From assembly GCA_949752735.1 (NCBI GenBank), contig OX457052.1, forward strand, positions 37,748,368 to 37,812,367: a stretch of 64,000 bases of DNA. Reading direction: 5' to 3'. The notes beneath the pieces are model-generated. The model saw only the letters and a list, made by a program, of their open reading frames with translations, ran no database searches and had not been told where the DNA came from. How positions within the stretch are numbered: the first letter of the stretch is position 1; every line of letters starts with the position of its first letter. Origin of the DNA: Lumbricus terrestris (Eukaryota > Annelida > Clitellata > Crassiclitellata > Lumbricidae). Both the position numbers and the translations under genes were made by a program. This document shows positions 45,701-59,453 of this stretch, piece by piece.

Positions 45701-47508
45701 TCCAAGGTATTCTCAGTATTCTTCTATACGATGTTGTTTCAAATGACTTTATTCTTTTTTGTTCACTTTTCCTGTATGTCCAAGCTTCTGCACCGTATGT
45801 AGCTATTGGCCAAATCAGTGTTTTCAACAATCTTATCTTAGTCGGAGTAGTTATTCCTTTATTTTTCCATATTGTGCCCATTCCAGATAGTACCTTTTTC
45901 GCCAAACCCACGCGTGTCCTGATAATTTATCCTCTTCACTTCCTCCCTCCGCAGTGATTGTAGCCCCCAAGTGTGCTATAAGCAATATTATTCCATTTAG
46001 CATACAATTATATTTTTTATTGTTGTCATTTCAAGGCGATGCATTATTCTGCATTGCACTGGTCGAAACGGACTAACCAGGTCGAAGATCTGAGTCATAG
46101 TGAGACCCATCTTGACGAGAACCGTCTCAGATGCGTTTCGAACAGGTCGCACGGATTTCTCGTAGTTCCTCAACAGCGTTCGGATCAGTCTTTGCTCCGT
46201 CGGAAGAACGCCCTCATCAGTTCCAACGCCAGACCCTCCTTCTTCCATCTCTTCCTTGTCCTCATAGAGGTCCCACGTCTTCGTCGCTTCATCCTGTGTC
46301 GTTCTCTCGGTGTCTGTCTCTTGTGGTGGATCGCTGCTATTGGCTTTCACTCCATATTGCGTTGAATCGTTTGAGGTCCGTTGGATCATTTCGACAAGAT
46401 AGCTAACCGTTGACCTACCATCTGAAAATACGGGCAATAAAAATCAACCGTTGACATTTTATAATATGACTATGAAGATAATTATAGTGATGACCATCAA
46501 TGTAGCCTATAACAATTATTGATAAATTACTGATGTAAGCAGGGATCCCTGTCTCGCGGAACCATAATGCTCCTTTGAGTAGATCTATACCTATTGACAA
46601 CCTGCATTTGAATTTGTAAACTGCGTGTGTATTACTTTGTGGTGGTGGTGGTGGTCAATAAAGAAGAAAGAAGATTTTTTAATTGTTAGATTTCATTTCT
46701 GCAGCAGCGTCAATAGTCTTATAGGATGTTCAATGATAATAGGCTTACTGTCAGCACGCATGTCATGAATTATTGCGTTATTGCCACGTTCTAGTTGAAC
46801 TGTTTGTGTGGGCCTATATAATAGCTCTACATGAAAGCTGTTTATCGCATAAATTCGTGTATGAAGACTATTTTCAATAACGCGATCGACAGATGATTGA
46901 AAATATGAGAGGGCCTACATTTTTGAGGTCAAATACTATTGTATGTATTAACAAACCTCTAAAAGAGTTCTACCTTTAACATACTTATCATTAAATTATG
47001 GAAGTGAAAAAGAAAACATAATAGCTTAATGCCTCTTGCATAAAACCCTTTGTCTTTGCTACTGTTTGCATGAAGAAATTACACACAATCTAAAGGCCGT
47101 ATGTCTCCGTTGTCTCTGCCTTTTAATCTACTGACGTTCTTTGCGCTGTCATCCTAACGCCCTAAAACATCAGTTGTTTCTGGGAGACATCTTAATTTTC
47201 CACGTCAATTCTCCAACCGCACAAGTCGCAGGAAATCGTCCGAATAGTGTGTTTATCTGCCTTCGGAGAGATTCAACAGAACCGTCACGCAAACAGCCCG
47301 TTACATTTACCTTCGAAGGGTCCTTGGCCACCGCGGGACTTCCCTTCGTTACCGTCGTTCTGCCCGGAGCGATAATCGGAAACTACCGCTCTGGCATCCG
47401 ACGCAATGTTCTGCGTCAACGAGTTATTGCTCCCTGAAGGATTCCAGAACGACCGAGTCGTAAAGCCATCGGTCATAACAAACGCCAGTGACCACTCGAC
47501 CAGAAAAC
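36073..47508 (-). CDS. Nicotinic acetylcholine receptor subunit, alpha type (Cys-loop channel)
   Basis: Exons in transcript order: tentative 47508-47311, then 46421-46078, 40689-40645 (45 nt), 39494-39385 (110 nt), 38433-38253, 37657-37303 and 36707-36073. All phases match. The 45- and 110-nt exons are classic for nicotinic receptors. Visible features: loop D NVWLDQEW, loop A WLPDIVLYN, a Cys-loop with 13 residues between cysteines (VTYFPFDEQHC), GSWTYDG, vicinal cysteines in loop C (YACCKEPFPDV, alpha hallmark), M1, M2 with GEKLTLGITVLL, M3 (TSVSVIMTVLVLNLHYRGP), a long cytoplasmic loop, an amphipathic helix and M4, ending LVKQTRK. It is a pentameric cation channel subunit, closest in style to alpha7/alpha9-like forms. 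Odd points: Phe replaces the second loop C Tyr, Arg sits at 17' of M2, and there is a long acidic stretch before the ligand-binding domain. The signal peptide exon was not found. Confidence 0.93.
36886..36926. repeat. Perfect palindrome, 20-bp arms, 1-nt centre
   Basis: The left arm tgtcgattgagagagccata is mirrored exactly by the right arm after a single t. It could extrude as a cruciform or fold in the pre-mRNA, with a few central bases forming the loop. Confidence 0.95.
37025..37130 (+). mobile_element. LINE 3' tail with (GATTAC)n
   Basis: Contains ctcgtgaataagctgctg, then a gcgctctagaa-type segment, then gattacgattacgatta, matching the insertion at 21271-21598. Only the 3' end is present. 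Confidence 0.55.
37249..37303 (-). repeat. Three in-phase splice donors on a 27-nt direct repeat
   Basis: On the minus strand the exon edge is repeated about three times with a 27-nt period (ggaattcccctgc...). Candidate donors follow bases 37303 (ctta|gtgagt), 37276 (cgtg|gtaggt) and 37249 (ctta|gtaagt). All are phase 1 with no stop between, so each later donor would add nine residues to the M2-M3 loop. The first donor gives the usual family length. Confidence 0.75.
37303..37657 (-). CDS. nAChR exon: loop C, M1, M2
   Basis: Acceptor catgacag|GTG. Starts VDMTNRSTEVDLSNYVENGE (NRS is a sequon). Includes FYACCKEPFPDVTF, M1 (YYMYNVIFPCVMMSALTVLV) and M2. Ends at donor a|gtgagt if the first of three donors is used. 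Confidence 0.92.
37661..37840 (-). mobile_element. RTE-type LINE C-terminal fragment abutting a splice acceptor
   Basis: The minus strand encodes RKRRLTWFGHVTRMEEKRLP and a following LYGQTEGKR, typical of the end of this LINE class. It runs to the acceptor cag at 37660-37658, so LINE-derived DNA seems to supply the polypyrimidine region. Confidence 0.6.
38253..38433 (-). CDS. nAChR exon: Cys-loop
   Basis: Acceptor tatatag|C; donor CAG|gtcggt. Encodes AAQYTDGLMPANVMLTYAG, then VFWPVPSKLQSSCKVDVTY and GSWTYDGFQ. The family alignment (FQ then VDM) fixes the donor; reading on to gtaatt would break the phase. Confidence 0.88.
38543..38592 (-). repeat. L2-type LINE/SINE 3' tail relic
   Basis: Minus-strand core agcgcctctgaatgg and aaaggggcgccatataaatt. 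Confidence 0.5.
38600..39384 (-). other. nAChR intron, no other feature seen
   Basis: AT-rich, then pyrimidine-rich (about 39030-39330). No exon or clear repeat. Confidence 0.5.
39385..39494 (-). CDS. nAChR 110-nt exon: loop A
   Basis: Acceptor cgcacag|GAA; donor aa|gtgagc. Encodes EWDDLLLTWDPNDFEGLETI, then RLPCQKIWLPDIVLYN. The 110-nt length is the conserved size of this nicotinic receptor exon. Confidence 0.93.
39848..40480 (-). mobile_element. RTE-type LINE 3' portion with (GAC)n tail
   Basis: The minus strand encodes a long open C-terminal region: LVWPVALYGCETWTLRKEDK, then TYRKMLRVSWKEFRTNES, LNYFGHMIRAD and RARGRPRRRWMDDVEEW. It ends in GAC units at about 39848-39863. It sits in the nAChR intron on the same strand. 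Confidence 0.82.
40645..40689 (-). CDS. nAChR 45-nt exon: loop D
   Basis: Acceptor ctgaag|GAT; donor caa|gtaagt. Encodes DEKNQILITNVWLDQ. Both the 45-nt length and the NVWL motif are family hallmarks. Confidence 0.95.
40707..40890. repeat. (ATC/GTC)n trinucleotide repeat
   Basis: Imperfect ATC, ACC and GTC units just upstream of the 45-nt nAChR exon (about 20 nt away in transcript direction). Confidence 0.9.
40900..42170. other. nAChR intron with GATACTATTA-type short repeats
   Basis: From about 41340 to 41760 the words gatact and atactatta recur irregularly. No exon. The rest is unrecognised. Confidence 0.45.
42171..42425. repeat. (GT)n-rich repeat
   Basis: Interrupted GT/GC dinucleotide runs, split by two TAGGCCTA palindromes at 42298-42305 and 42310-42317. 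Confidence 0.85.
42530..42612. repeat. (AT)n-rich repeat
   Basis: Short alternating AT tract with embedded tatataattatata palindromes. Confidence 0.8.
42650..43327 (-). other. nAChR intron, nothing recognised
   Basis: No exon-like frame with splice signals and no clear repeat apart from short ctgtctgtctg. Confidence 0.45.
43328..45232 (-). mobile_element. CR1/L2-type LINE, 5' truncated, split by a SINE
   Basis: Minus-strand reading is open from about 45232 except for the SINE. RT motifs are SNLNNISKIFERLFLTRI, then YREGYSTETAL, CLDLSAAFDTVDHQLLLSRL, AGVPQGSVLGPLLF, the YADD catalytic box (split by the SINE) and INPNKSEAILFGS. After RT come LHQLHWLPVEFRIKFK and FKKRLKTHYF, ending at 43433. 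The 3' end is an (AAT)n run near 43328-43352. It lies in the nAChR intron, same strand. It looks recent because no other lesion is seen. Confidence 0.88.
44293..44749 (+). mobile_element. tRNA-type SINE with expanded (CATA)n tail, inside LINE
   Basis: The head carries A-box-like gtggtgtagtggtggcgtc and B-box ggttcgaatcc, then a body (ccttgggcaagtccttcact), then the tail gggagcgcctctgagtag and cttgaaggggcgctata. About 240 bp of CATA follows (44508-44748). Removing it rejoins the LINE frame exactly. Confidence 0.88.
45372..45935 (-). mobile_element. RTE-type LINE 3' portion with (GAC)n end
   Basis: Minus-strand frame: LAKKVLSGMGTIWKNKG, then LIWPIATYGAEAWTYRKSEQ, NEEVLREVGG, LQYFGHIMRK and RGRGRPRRMWMDDVLEWTG. 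It ends in GAC units at about 45373-45385. It is a different family from 39848-40480 by sequence. Confidence 0.82.
46078..46421 (-). CDS. nAChR exon: start of ligand-binding domain, acidic N-terminal extension
   Basis: Acceptor attttcag|AT (46423-46422); donor CTG|gttagt. 344 nt, more than twice the usual size of this exon. The last 40 codons encode the family sequence (RTLLRNYEKSVRPVRNASET, MGLTMTQIFDL; NAS is a sequon). Before that lies a hydrophilic stretch rich in Asp, Glu, Thr and Gln not usual in the family. Confidence 0.85.
46430..47310 (-). other. Probable first intron region of nAChR
   Basis: AT-rich; contains gtggtggtggtggtcaataaag at about 46640. No exon seen. Confidence 0.4.
47311..47508 (-). 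CDS. Tentative 5' exon of the nAChR gene
   Basis: Acceptor gttgctttag|GT and donor gaag|gtaaat bound 198 nt that are open in the phase required by the next exon (the split codon becomes GAT). It encodes GFLVEWSLAFVMTDGF and a polar Ser/Gly/Asn-rich stretch. No signal peptide exon was identified upstream, and no family conservation supports it. Confidence 0.35.
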
Positions 47509-47639
47509 CTAAAGCAACCGTATGTATACTGTATAGTGTATACTGTATGAGTCGCGTGTTACAGAAGCACACAGACAGGGTGGACCGTAACTCAGTGCAG
47601 GATCGGTTTTTATTGATGTTTGTTATGGATTTTTTCATG

Positions 47640-48040
47640 TGTTTTTGAATGCGTCAGAACGTTAAGTTTGCACTGTCTGTCTGCTTTTGCCTTATTGATA
47701 GACTGATGTGTGACTGACTCCGTATGGCTAGCTGACAGGCTAGCTGAGTGGCTGGCTGCCTGATTGAGTGATTGATTGACTGACTGACTGACTGACTGGC
47801 TGACTGACTATTTACTGACTGGCCAAACTATTATCTGCTTGACTGTATCTTGCATGTATGGTGCCTGGCTAGATGACTGAGTGACTGACTGGCTGGCTGG
47901 TTGACTAATTGATTGACTAATTAATTAGTTAATTAATTACCTGATTAATTGATTGATTGCCTGACTAACTTTCTGACTGGTTAACATATTTGCTGACTGG
48001 CTGTCTAATACGCTGACTGACTATCTGACTGACGAATTAA
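47640..48040. repeat. Degenerate (GACT)n repeat
   Basis: Irregular runs of tgactgac, ttgattga and attaatta from about 47690 to 48035. Confidence 0.75.
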
Positions 48041-48774
48041 ATGAGATGAAGATTTTTTCTTCATCCCTTCATTTTGTATTTAAACTCTCTTTCTCCTTAT
48101 TCAAAGATAGGATAAATTTCTCGTTTATTTTCCATAGAAAAAATTTCTTTTCCACTATGCCCATTGTTCACATCGACTTTTATCGTTGTCAATGTTTTTC
48201 GCTGACTTTTTTGTCTTCGTTGAACTGCCTGGGAAAATGGTCGTTTTTGCGACAGGCATTTGCAATGTAGTTTTATTGGCATCGTTGGCATTCGGTGACT
48301 GGACACCACATAACCAGCGATATTCGAAAGCGATAGGCAAGCAATTGCCAAAGAGATGGATATAATAATGGGAAAAGGAATAACAGGACATAAACGAATA
48401 TAAGAATAGGAAGGAGTGATGAGATTTAGGTTAGAGATGGAGATAGGAAGAGAGAGAGAAAACAGAGGAACAATCATGCCATTGTGTGGAAGACACAAAC
48501 AAAGGAGTATGAAGATACATACATGCAGGCCTGCTTTAATAATTATATGGGTCTAGTGACGAAACTTGGAAGAAAAGCAGACGAACTTAGGGAGCTGCAG
48601 AGGAGGAGTATAAGGAGGTTTACATACTGGCCTTGGACTTTTTGCAGTGTACAAAACGCTGCAGCATATTATTTTACATTTAACAGGGAATTATTGTTTA
48701 GGTGTGATGACTAGTCATAGATAGATTACATACAAAAGATAGTTGAAGAAAATTGAACAGAGAGTGTTAGAGGA
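48041..48774. other. Non-coding stretch, no gene seen
   Basis: Overlapping frames on both strands lack any motif. The minus strand is pyrimidine-rich toward 48400. Confidence 0.45.
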
Positions 48775-49560
<786 letters not shown>

Positions 49561-50290
49561 AAACAGATACAGAGATATAGGAACAGAAACAGCGTAAACT
49601 AGAGATATGTTATTAAACGTCTTGCCATGACTGTGTTCAACCGTCTCGTGGCAATCGCCCTCTACTTATGTGCGGCGATTAAGATGGATTGCCATTTCCT
49701 CTTTCAGTTGCCAAAGCTGCCGTCAACATTGCCCTCCCTCCCCATACATTTTATGGAATAGATTGCCCAGTGACATAGAAGAACCAACGGTGAATTTCAG
49801 ATTTTGACGTATCTAGTTCGACTCATTGACTTCCAATAATAGTCAATATACTCCCAAAACTAAGTTTATAATTCTCATAAAATCTTGTATTATCTAGCAT
49901 TGAGCTATAGATAAATTTGCAGAGATTATAATATATTTCAACATAATTATACTGTTACTTGGTTATAAATTATTATAGTGTAGGCCTATTTATGGTATCT
50001 GTGGATCTGCATTGTGTCTCTTTCGCAGAATGGCTATAATGATTCAACTGTTTCATGGCTGTATGTAATACGAATGTGCGGCTTATGTCTCGCCCAGACT
50101 GGGGGTCATGTAGTTAAGAGGTTTAGCAGACTGGGCAAACTTCTGATGATAGATCGGACAACACTAGACAGAACCTGGTGAGGGGTTAGTATGCCTATGC
50201 CATCCGAAGTGATAGAGCTTACTATGTTCCGTTTTGCTCAAAATGTGTGCTAACGAATGTTGTTGTATCTGAAGTTTCAAGTATCCTCGG
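49561..50290. other. Non-coding stretch, weak LINE-like trace
   Basis: 49620-49790 has a faint L2-like C-terminal look (a cctccccatacattttatggaatag segment). The rest is AT-rich and unrecognised. Confidence 0.35.
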
Positions 50291-50600
50291 ACTATCACAC
50301 GTGTAGGTTCAGCTCTTTCCAGCTCTTCGAACCGGAATTATGCTTCTTTGCCGTGCCACCAAAGTACCAGTTTGGCACACTCTAGATCATTTGCAACCTT
50401 TGATCCTGCCTGCACTCAGATATTCCCTTCCCCAAACGTGCCTCCATTCTTTTGATAGCGGTTCCTACATGTAGGCCTACATCTGTCTCTCCTCAATACT
50501 TATAAATGCAGTTCTTCTCTCGAAATATTAGAACTGGCAGCGCTGCTCAATTGTCACATGCTCCGAGCGGTGCTATATAAATTCCAAGTAACATTACAGA
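50291..50600 (+). mobile_element. Degenerate L2-type LINE 3' end
   Basis: Ends cgagcggtgctatataaatt, matching the shared tail in degraded form. The coding portion is no longer readable. Confidence 0.45.
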
Positions 50601-51284
50601 GCATTTTGTCTGTAATTATTGTTTATCATTCTAATTGAAAGTGAATGCAGTTTATTAACGCCATTCAACAACAATAATCTGAAATTCTACTTACCAGAAA
50701 GTAGAAAAGTCTTCATCCTACGCACCACTGTAGCCTAGTCCTGCGAGCATCATTTCCAATCGTGTAAACTGAGTATGAGTTCCAGTAAGTAATAAAAAAA
50801 ACAAAAGCACCCTCATAATATTCATCTTTCAAAACTGAGCACGGCTTGCAATTTCCACCATGTAGACAGATAAATCTCCGTTTAACAAATTACACAATCA
50901 TGGTCAGGGACAAAGCAATTCGGATGGCGATGCTAATGGCCTCTACTATACAATGCAATACAATACAATACAATGCAATACATGATATCAAATAGTATCG
51001 TTACACTGAAACAGCTGCTATTGCTATGTGTGGATACACATGCTCCGAGAGATGTCGCTGCGTGTACACTGAGGACAGAAGACAAAATATTCCGTGGAAT
51101 ATATTCTTGTGGCAGCGGTCGACGTCTTCGACTCTTCCATCAACACCGTATGATCGTGGAATCTGTCGCATGGCTCAGTGGACGACGCATTGCTTCCAAT
51201 GTCTTTGGAAGACTAGTGGCAAAACGAATTCAATGTGGATAAAGCCATTTGTTATTACCATCATAATTTTTTTTATTTTGTCAG
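50601..51284. other. Non-coding stretch, no gene seen
   Basis: Contains an imperfect (CAATA)n run at about 50950-50980. The open frames at 50973-51472 cross the adjacent ATC repeat and show no domain. Confidence 0.4.
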
Positions 51285-51285
51285 T

Positions 51286-51342
<57 letters not shown>

Positions 51343-51345
51343 GTC
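51285..51345. repeat. (ATC)n microsatellite
   Basis: About 19 ATC units. Confidence 0.95.
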
Positions 51346-51910
51346 ATCTGTGATCAACAGTTCAAGGTTACTAAGTCAAACATGTGTCATAACTCATAGG
51401 CCAGTTCTCAGTTATCTTCATCTTAGAAATTATAAGCTCTCAGCACTATACAGCCTGGGACCAGAACCATAATCGTACATGCTTACCATAATTTTGCACA
51501 TTTGTAAATTAACTTTCAAAGCCTTTGCCAAAATTATATCAAAGATAAAACCTGTCTCAGCTTTTTGAATATTTGAATAAATTGAACTAAGAAAACTGCA
51601 CGAACTCATTGCCACGCCTTTCATTGCCACGACATTGCATAATAATTAATAATTGTTAATGCTGCCAGATTATTCGATGAGTTAATCATGTCATTCGGAT
51701 CTAATCAGAAAACCAAATCTTGTGTAGCGTCACAAGTGCGTATGATGCTAACCTTTTCGTCAACTCGATTGCGATAACTCGTCAATGAAAAATGTCTTAA
51801 TTGCCTGATTTGCATTTTAAAACTCTTGCTAAGAAAGTTAAACTGTTTTCGCCGCACCCGAAAAAATTAATGATCTGCGAACGAACATGTTTCTTAGAGT
51901 CTAGTCCATG

Positions 51911-52188
51911 CAGTGGCGGCGCCAGGATTTCAGTTTCGGGGGGGCTGAAGCTTCGCGACGAAAATTCCACATTTTTATCCGTCAAAATTTCTGACGACTT
52001 TTTTTTTTAGTCGCGAACCGAAATCTCATGACAATTTTCCATTTTCGCCGCCAAAAATTCTGACGACCTTTTTTTTAGTCGTCAGCCGAAAATCGTGGGT
52101 ATTTCAATGTAAAAAATTTGGATGGCCCTTTTTTAGGGGGCTAAGCCTCTTGTAGGGGGCTTAGCCCCAGCCCCTAGCGCCGCCACTG
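51911..52188. mobile_element. hAT-type MITE, 278 bp
   Basis: Left end CAGTGGCGGCGCCAGG, right end CCCTAGCGCCGCCACTG, perfect 8-bp duplication AGTCCATG (51903-51910, 52189-52196). The interior has two similar subunits (tgacgacttttttt) and fold-back ggggctaagcc blocks. Related ends occur at 58199-58242, 61514 and 61999. Confidence 0.88.
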
Positions 52189-52280
52189 AGTCCATGAGAT
52201 TCACATGTCCCATCCATTCGAAACTTCTTTTCCTGTTTGCCAACAAGCGCCATTATCCATGCGTGTGTCATTCAATGATA

Positions 52281-52494
52281 ACGTGTGGCGTGGTGATGTA
52301 GTGGGTATGTTCATCGCCTTGCAGCTGGAGGGTTGCAAGTTCGAATCCGCCTCAAGTCGCCGCGTAAGGACCTTGGGAAAGTCATTCACTCGCAATTGCT
52401 CATCACTTCAGCGTGAAACTCCAATGCAGTTGAAGTCGGGAGCGCCTGTGATTAGCGAGCTTTAAGGGCTCTATAATACAAGTGCACATACAAA
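52281..52494 (+). mobile_element. tRNA-type SINE
   Basis: Same family as 44293-44505: gtggtgatgtagtgggt head, B-box gttcgaatccg, body ccttgggaaagtcattcact, tail gggagcgcctgtgattag...ctctataatacaagtg. The duplicate at 61289-61360 lacks it, giving an empty site. Confidence 0.82.
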
Positions 52495-52760
52495 CAATCA
52501 ATACATCATTTGACCATAGCATCTTGATAAACATGATTATATTTGACACACAGTCATTGCCAGCCTTGGATCACTGCGAAATACGCAGTCTGGAGAGTGT
52601 ATAGTCGCTATAGTCTAATGAGAAAGATTCACATTCATGCAACAACTCAACAATTCGTAGTTATCAGTTATCTACCGACGAATCAAAAATATTTTGGCTG
52701 CCTAACCGAGGTCACAAGGTAAATTAAACTCACACATGACGGGCTTCGTACGAGAGGTGA

Positions 52761-53290
52761 ATTATTGGCAATTGGCCTACCAATGAAAATAATGCAATGA
52801 TATAAATTCAACCGATTACAATTGCAGCTGCAGTTCGAGGCGGATTTTAACTTGACGTGGATTTTGGTAATCTGCTTTCGTCAACAGTTACCGGTTGTCT
52901 TTCTGCTGATATGTTTTCATAATAGTTTGAATACGTGATGAGCTATGACCGCACTTGAGAAACAACAGAGATGCAGCAGTGGTACAGAAGTAGGAGTAGC
53001 CACCGAGTATATAATGCTATGCCCTAATAATTATTGCCGTGGTAGCACCACTAGTAGTAGCAGAACTGGCAGGCCCAGTAGTAGTATCAGTAGTAGTGAT
53101 AGTAGTAGAACGATAATAACCCATGTCTTCAGATTATCCTTGACGTTGCCTGTTAGGCTATAAACTTGAAATAATTATGGTTACAGTTACATTAAATCCA
53201 GCTTTCTCTTATTATTATTATAGATCGGTCAATTCATTCTGCATTTTCGCTGACTTCCATTTCAGGGATACATCCGAGATAAAGACGAAT
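52761..53290 (+). other. Region upstream of the 190-residue protein gene
   Basis: No earlier exon was found. Contains an agtagtagtag-rich stretch at 53045-53110 and tattattatta near 53210. Possible promoter, but no motif could be assigned. Confidence 0.35.
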
Positions 53291-57079
<3,789 letters not shown>

Positions 57080-57539
57080 ATTCAGCTATAATAGACGGGT
57101 CCCTGAAGCCCGTCGATACTGAGCAGAAAATGACTTCTCATACCGGAACAATACTTTTGAAGAGAAACTATTCTTCATAGATGTTGCACTAATAGTCAAC
57201 AATGTCAATCCAGTTGCTTCACTAATAGCATTCGGCTTCACTCAACTGTCCTTTGTGAACGTTTAAAATGTTACCATTTTAGTTTTTCGACTATTCGAAT
57301 TTGATTTTAGTTTAGTGACTCTGCAGTAGTTAGCTGTTGATTGATTTCAAGACGCGCAAGAGAATAACGATTTATTAAACTGCTCAACATTTGAAAGGCT
57401 TCATTTCAATAATTTCCTCTTGGTGTAAATTTTTTAAGTATCAGGCCGATTCTTGATTTGAGTTAATAGTCACTTGCGGTGCTTATAAATAGTAGACTAG
57501 TCAGCATCTCAGACCCTTGACCGACAAAACACTGTACAG
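57080..57539 (+). other. Flank 3' of the 190-residue protein gene
   Basis: No feature recognised and no confident AATAAA. Confidence 0.4.
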
Positions 57540-57800
57540 ATTGGAACCTAGAAGTAGGCTACAAGTACTCCGGACCTCCAATTCTTAGAAAGACAAGTAG
57601 AGTTGTAGGACCATCTGTCTGGAATAATCTCCCGTTGGAGATGCGCCTGTTACCTGTGGTTGACTCGTCACTGTTCTACACTCTACAGGCTCTTTAAAAC
57701 TGTTTTGTTTCAGCGTGGTTGGACTGGGAGCGCCACTAAGTAGATTTCTTGAAGGGGCTCTATATAAATTCTTGAAATGAATGAATGAATGAATGAGTGA
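57540..57800 (+). mobile_element. L2/CR1-type LINE 3' end with (ATGA)n tail
   Basis: RT C-terminal trace (a VVGPSVWNNLPLEMR-like reading), then the tail gggagcgccactaagtag, cttgaaggggctctatataa, then gaatgaatgaatgaat. Confidence 0.7.
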
Positions 57801-57884
57801 ATGAATTAATGAGAACACAACCAAAATCCACAGGAGAAATATTCTGCACTTACGACTCTAGAAAAATAGATTTTGCCAATATGC

Positions 57885-58576
57885 TGCACGATGGCCAACA
57901 GCACAAACGTCGTATCTGCAATTTTTTCAGAAAATCACTTTTTGACGCTATTCGATGCGTAAAATTATTCTTCACAGCATCACAAAGGTTGTAGGCCTAT
58001 GTACATACGATGAATAGGATAAGTAAGATATCGTTCAGAATCTGAATATCGTATCTGCAAGTTAAGGTCACAAACGTCGTATCTGCCACATATACGACAT
58101 TTGTGCAGTAATTTCTGCCACATACGACAATTGTGCAGTAATTTCTGCCACATACGACATTTGTGCAGTAATTTCTGCCACACACAAAATTTGTGCATTG
58201 ATGGGGGGCTGAGCCCCTAGCCCCCTACCGCCGCCACTGTGTATGAAAAAGCAACATGCTTTTAACAGATAGTTTTGTTCTGTCGTCTTAAATGCTCTTG
58301 TTCTTCCGCATACGATGATCGTGCGGTTGTCCGTCAAAAATAATCTACTGCATAGATGTCGTATATGACCTTTAATTACATTTTAAAAGCCTTTCATTAT
58401 GCTGCTGCATAAAAGACGCTGACAATGTCACTTGCTGAATCAAAATAAACATTCTGGCTATCCCACTTTTTATGAGAAAGGAACATACATGTATATCTTG
58501 AAAAAAGTTTTTTTTCTACTTTCTGAAAAGTTTTGGTTTTTGCACATACGACGTTTGTGCTGTTGACAATCGTGCA
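57885..58576. mobile_element. Foldback element with internal 30-bp repeats
   Basis: The left end tgcacgat...caacagcacaaacgtcgtat is mirrored at the right (58535-58576) over about 60 bp, including ttttcagaaa. Inside (58086-58196) about four 30-bp units carry cacatacgacatttgtgcag, a variant of the end motif. A hAT MITE-like right end (58199-58242) is embedded. No coding. Confidence 0.65.
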
Positions 58577-58837
58577 CCTGTTAACTAGAGCAGTCTCTCG
58601 ATTGGTACGATTAACAAATTTGGAAATTTCTTCCTTCTTTCAATGATTTCATCAATCAGCTGACATCATCTGCCTGAAGTTTCTCTGTCTATCGAAGGTC
58701 TTGACATGGATGACCCAAATAATTTTGGACCAATAGCCAATGTAACATTTTATCCAAAATTATTGAAAAGGTTCTAGCTGCTCAACGCACCCTCTACCTT
58801 GATAACAGTTACCTCCTGTCAATTTTCCAGTCATGCT

Positions 58838-59453
58838 CAGGGCCGTTTTAAGGAGTTTTGGGGCCCTAGGCACAAACCCTAATCCTAAACATATCCTAAA
58901 CATATCCGCGAGTCTAATCTACTCTAGCTAAATCAAGGTTTCTGGGGACGGAGAACAAGTAGGCCTAATAATATTGTCGGTCGATTGCTGAGACGTGTAG
59001 CGCTGAGAGCGGCGGGCTATGGGAAAGGAATGGGTCCCTCCATGCAGTCAGAAATTGTTGAATCTTCACATTGCATTTTAAGCTGCCATCTTAACAAAAT
59101 TGCTCAACATTTTGCAGTGCGGACATGAGTATTTTTGCAATTATAATAATTCCATATTCAGTTTCCACATTGTAATGATACATGCAGCATTGTAAGCTGC
59201 GATCTAAGCAAACTACAGATTATTATTTCAGTGCTGATTACAAGAGTGGTTGTAAGCTTCAATAAATATAATTATTATTACAATAATAATTTCTTGACAT
59301 ATCAAGTTCAGCAACCCAAAATGTTACATTGCATAACAAACGTCCCCAGAAACCTTGATTTAGCCAGAGTAGATTAGACTCGCGGATATGTTTAGGATAT
59401 GTTTAGGATTAGGGTTTGTGCCTAGTGCCCCAAAACTCCTTAAAACGGCCCTG
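58838..59453. mobile_element. Foldback element with ~110-bp inverted ends
   Basis: CAGGGCCGTTTTAAGGAGTT at the left is mirrored at the right. The match continues through cacaaaccctaatcctaaac and on to aaccttgatttagc, about 110 bp. CAGGGCCG-type ends resemble hAT, but the flanks do not form a clear 8-bp duplication. Confidence 0.7.

Larger units (their letters stand above)
51349..52760. repeat. Segmental duplicate, copy 1 (partner 60658-61513)
   Basis: 51349-51540 aligns with 60658-60845 (aaggttact, ataggccagttctca, cataatcgtac, actttcaaa). 52222-52280 plus 52495-52700 aligns with 61289-61500 (tttgccaacaagcgcca, attgccagccttggatca, cgattcgta-like). Copy 1 additionally contains a hAT MITE and a SINE. 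Confidence 0.65.

Noticed and set aside
58086..58196. CRISPR array
   Set aside because: Contiguous 30-bp repeats have no spacers, and the context is a eukaryotic foldback element.
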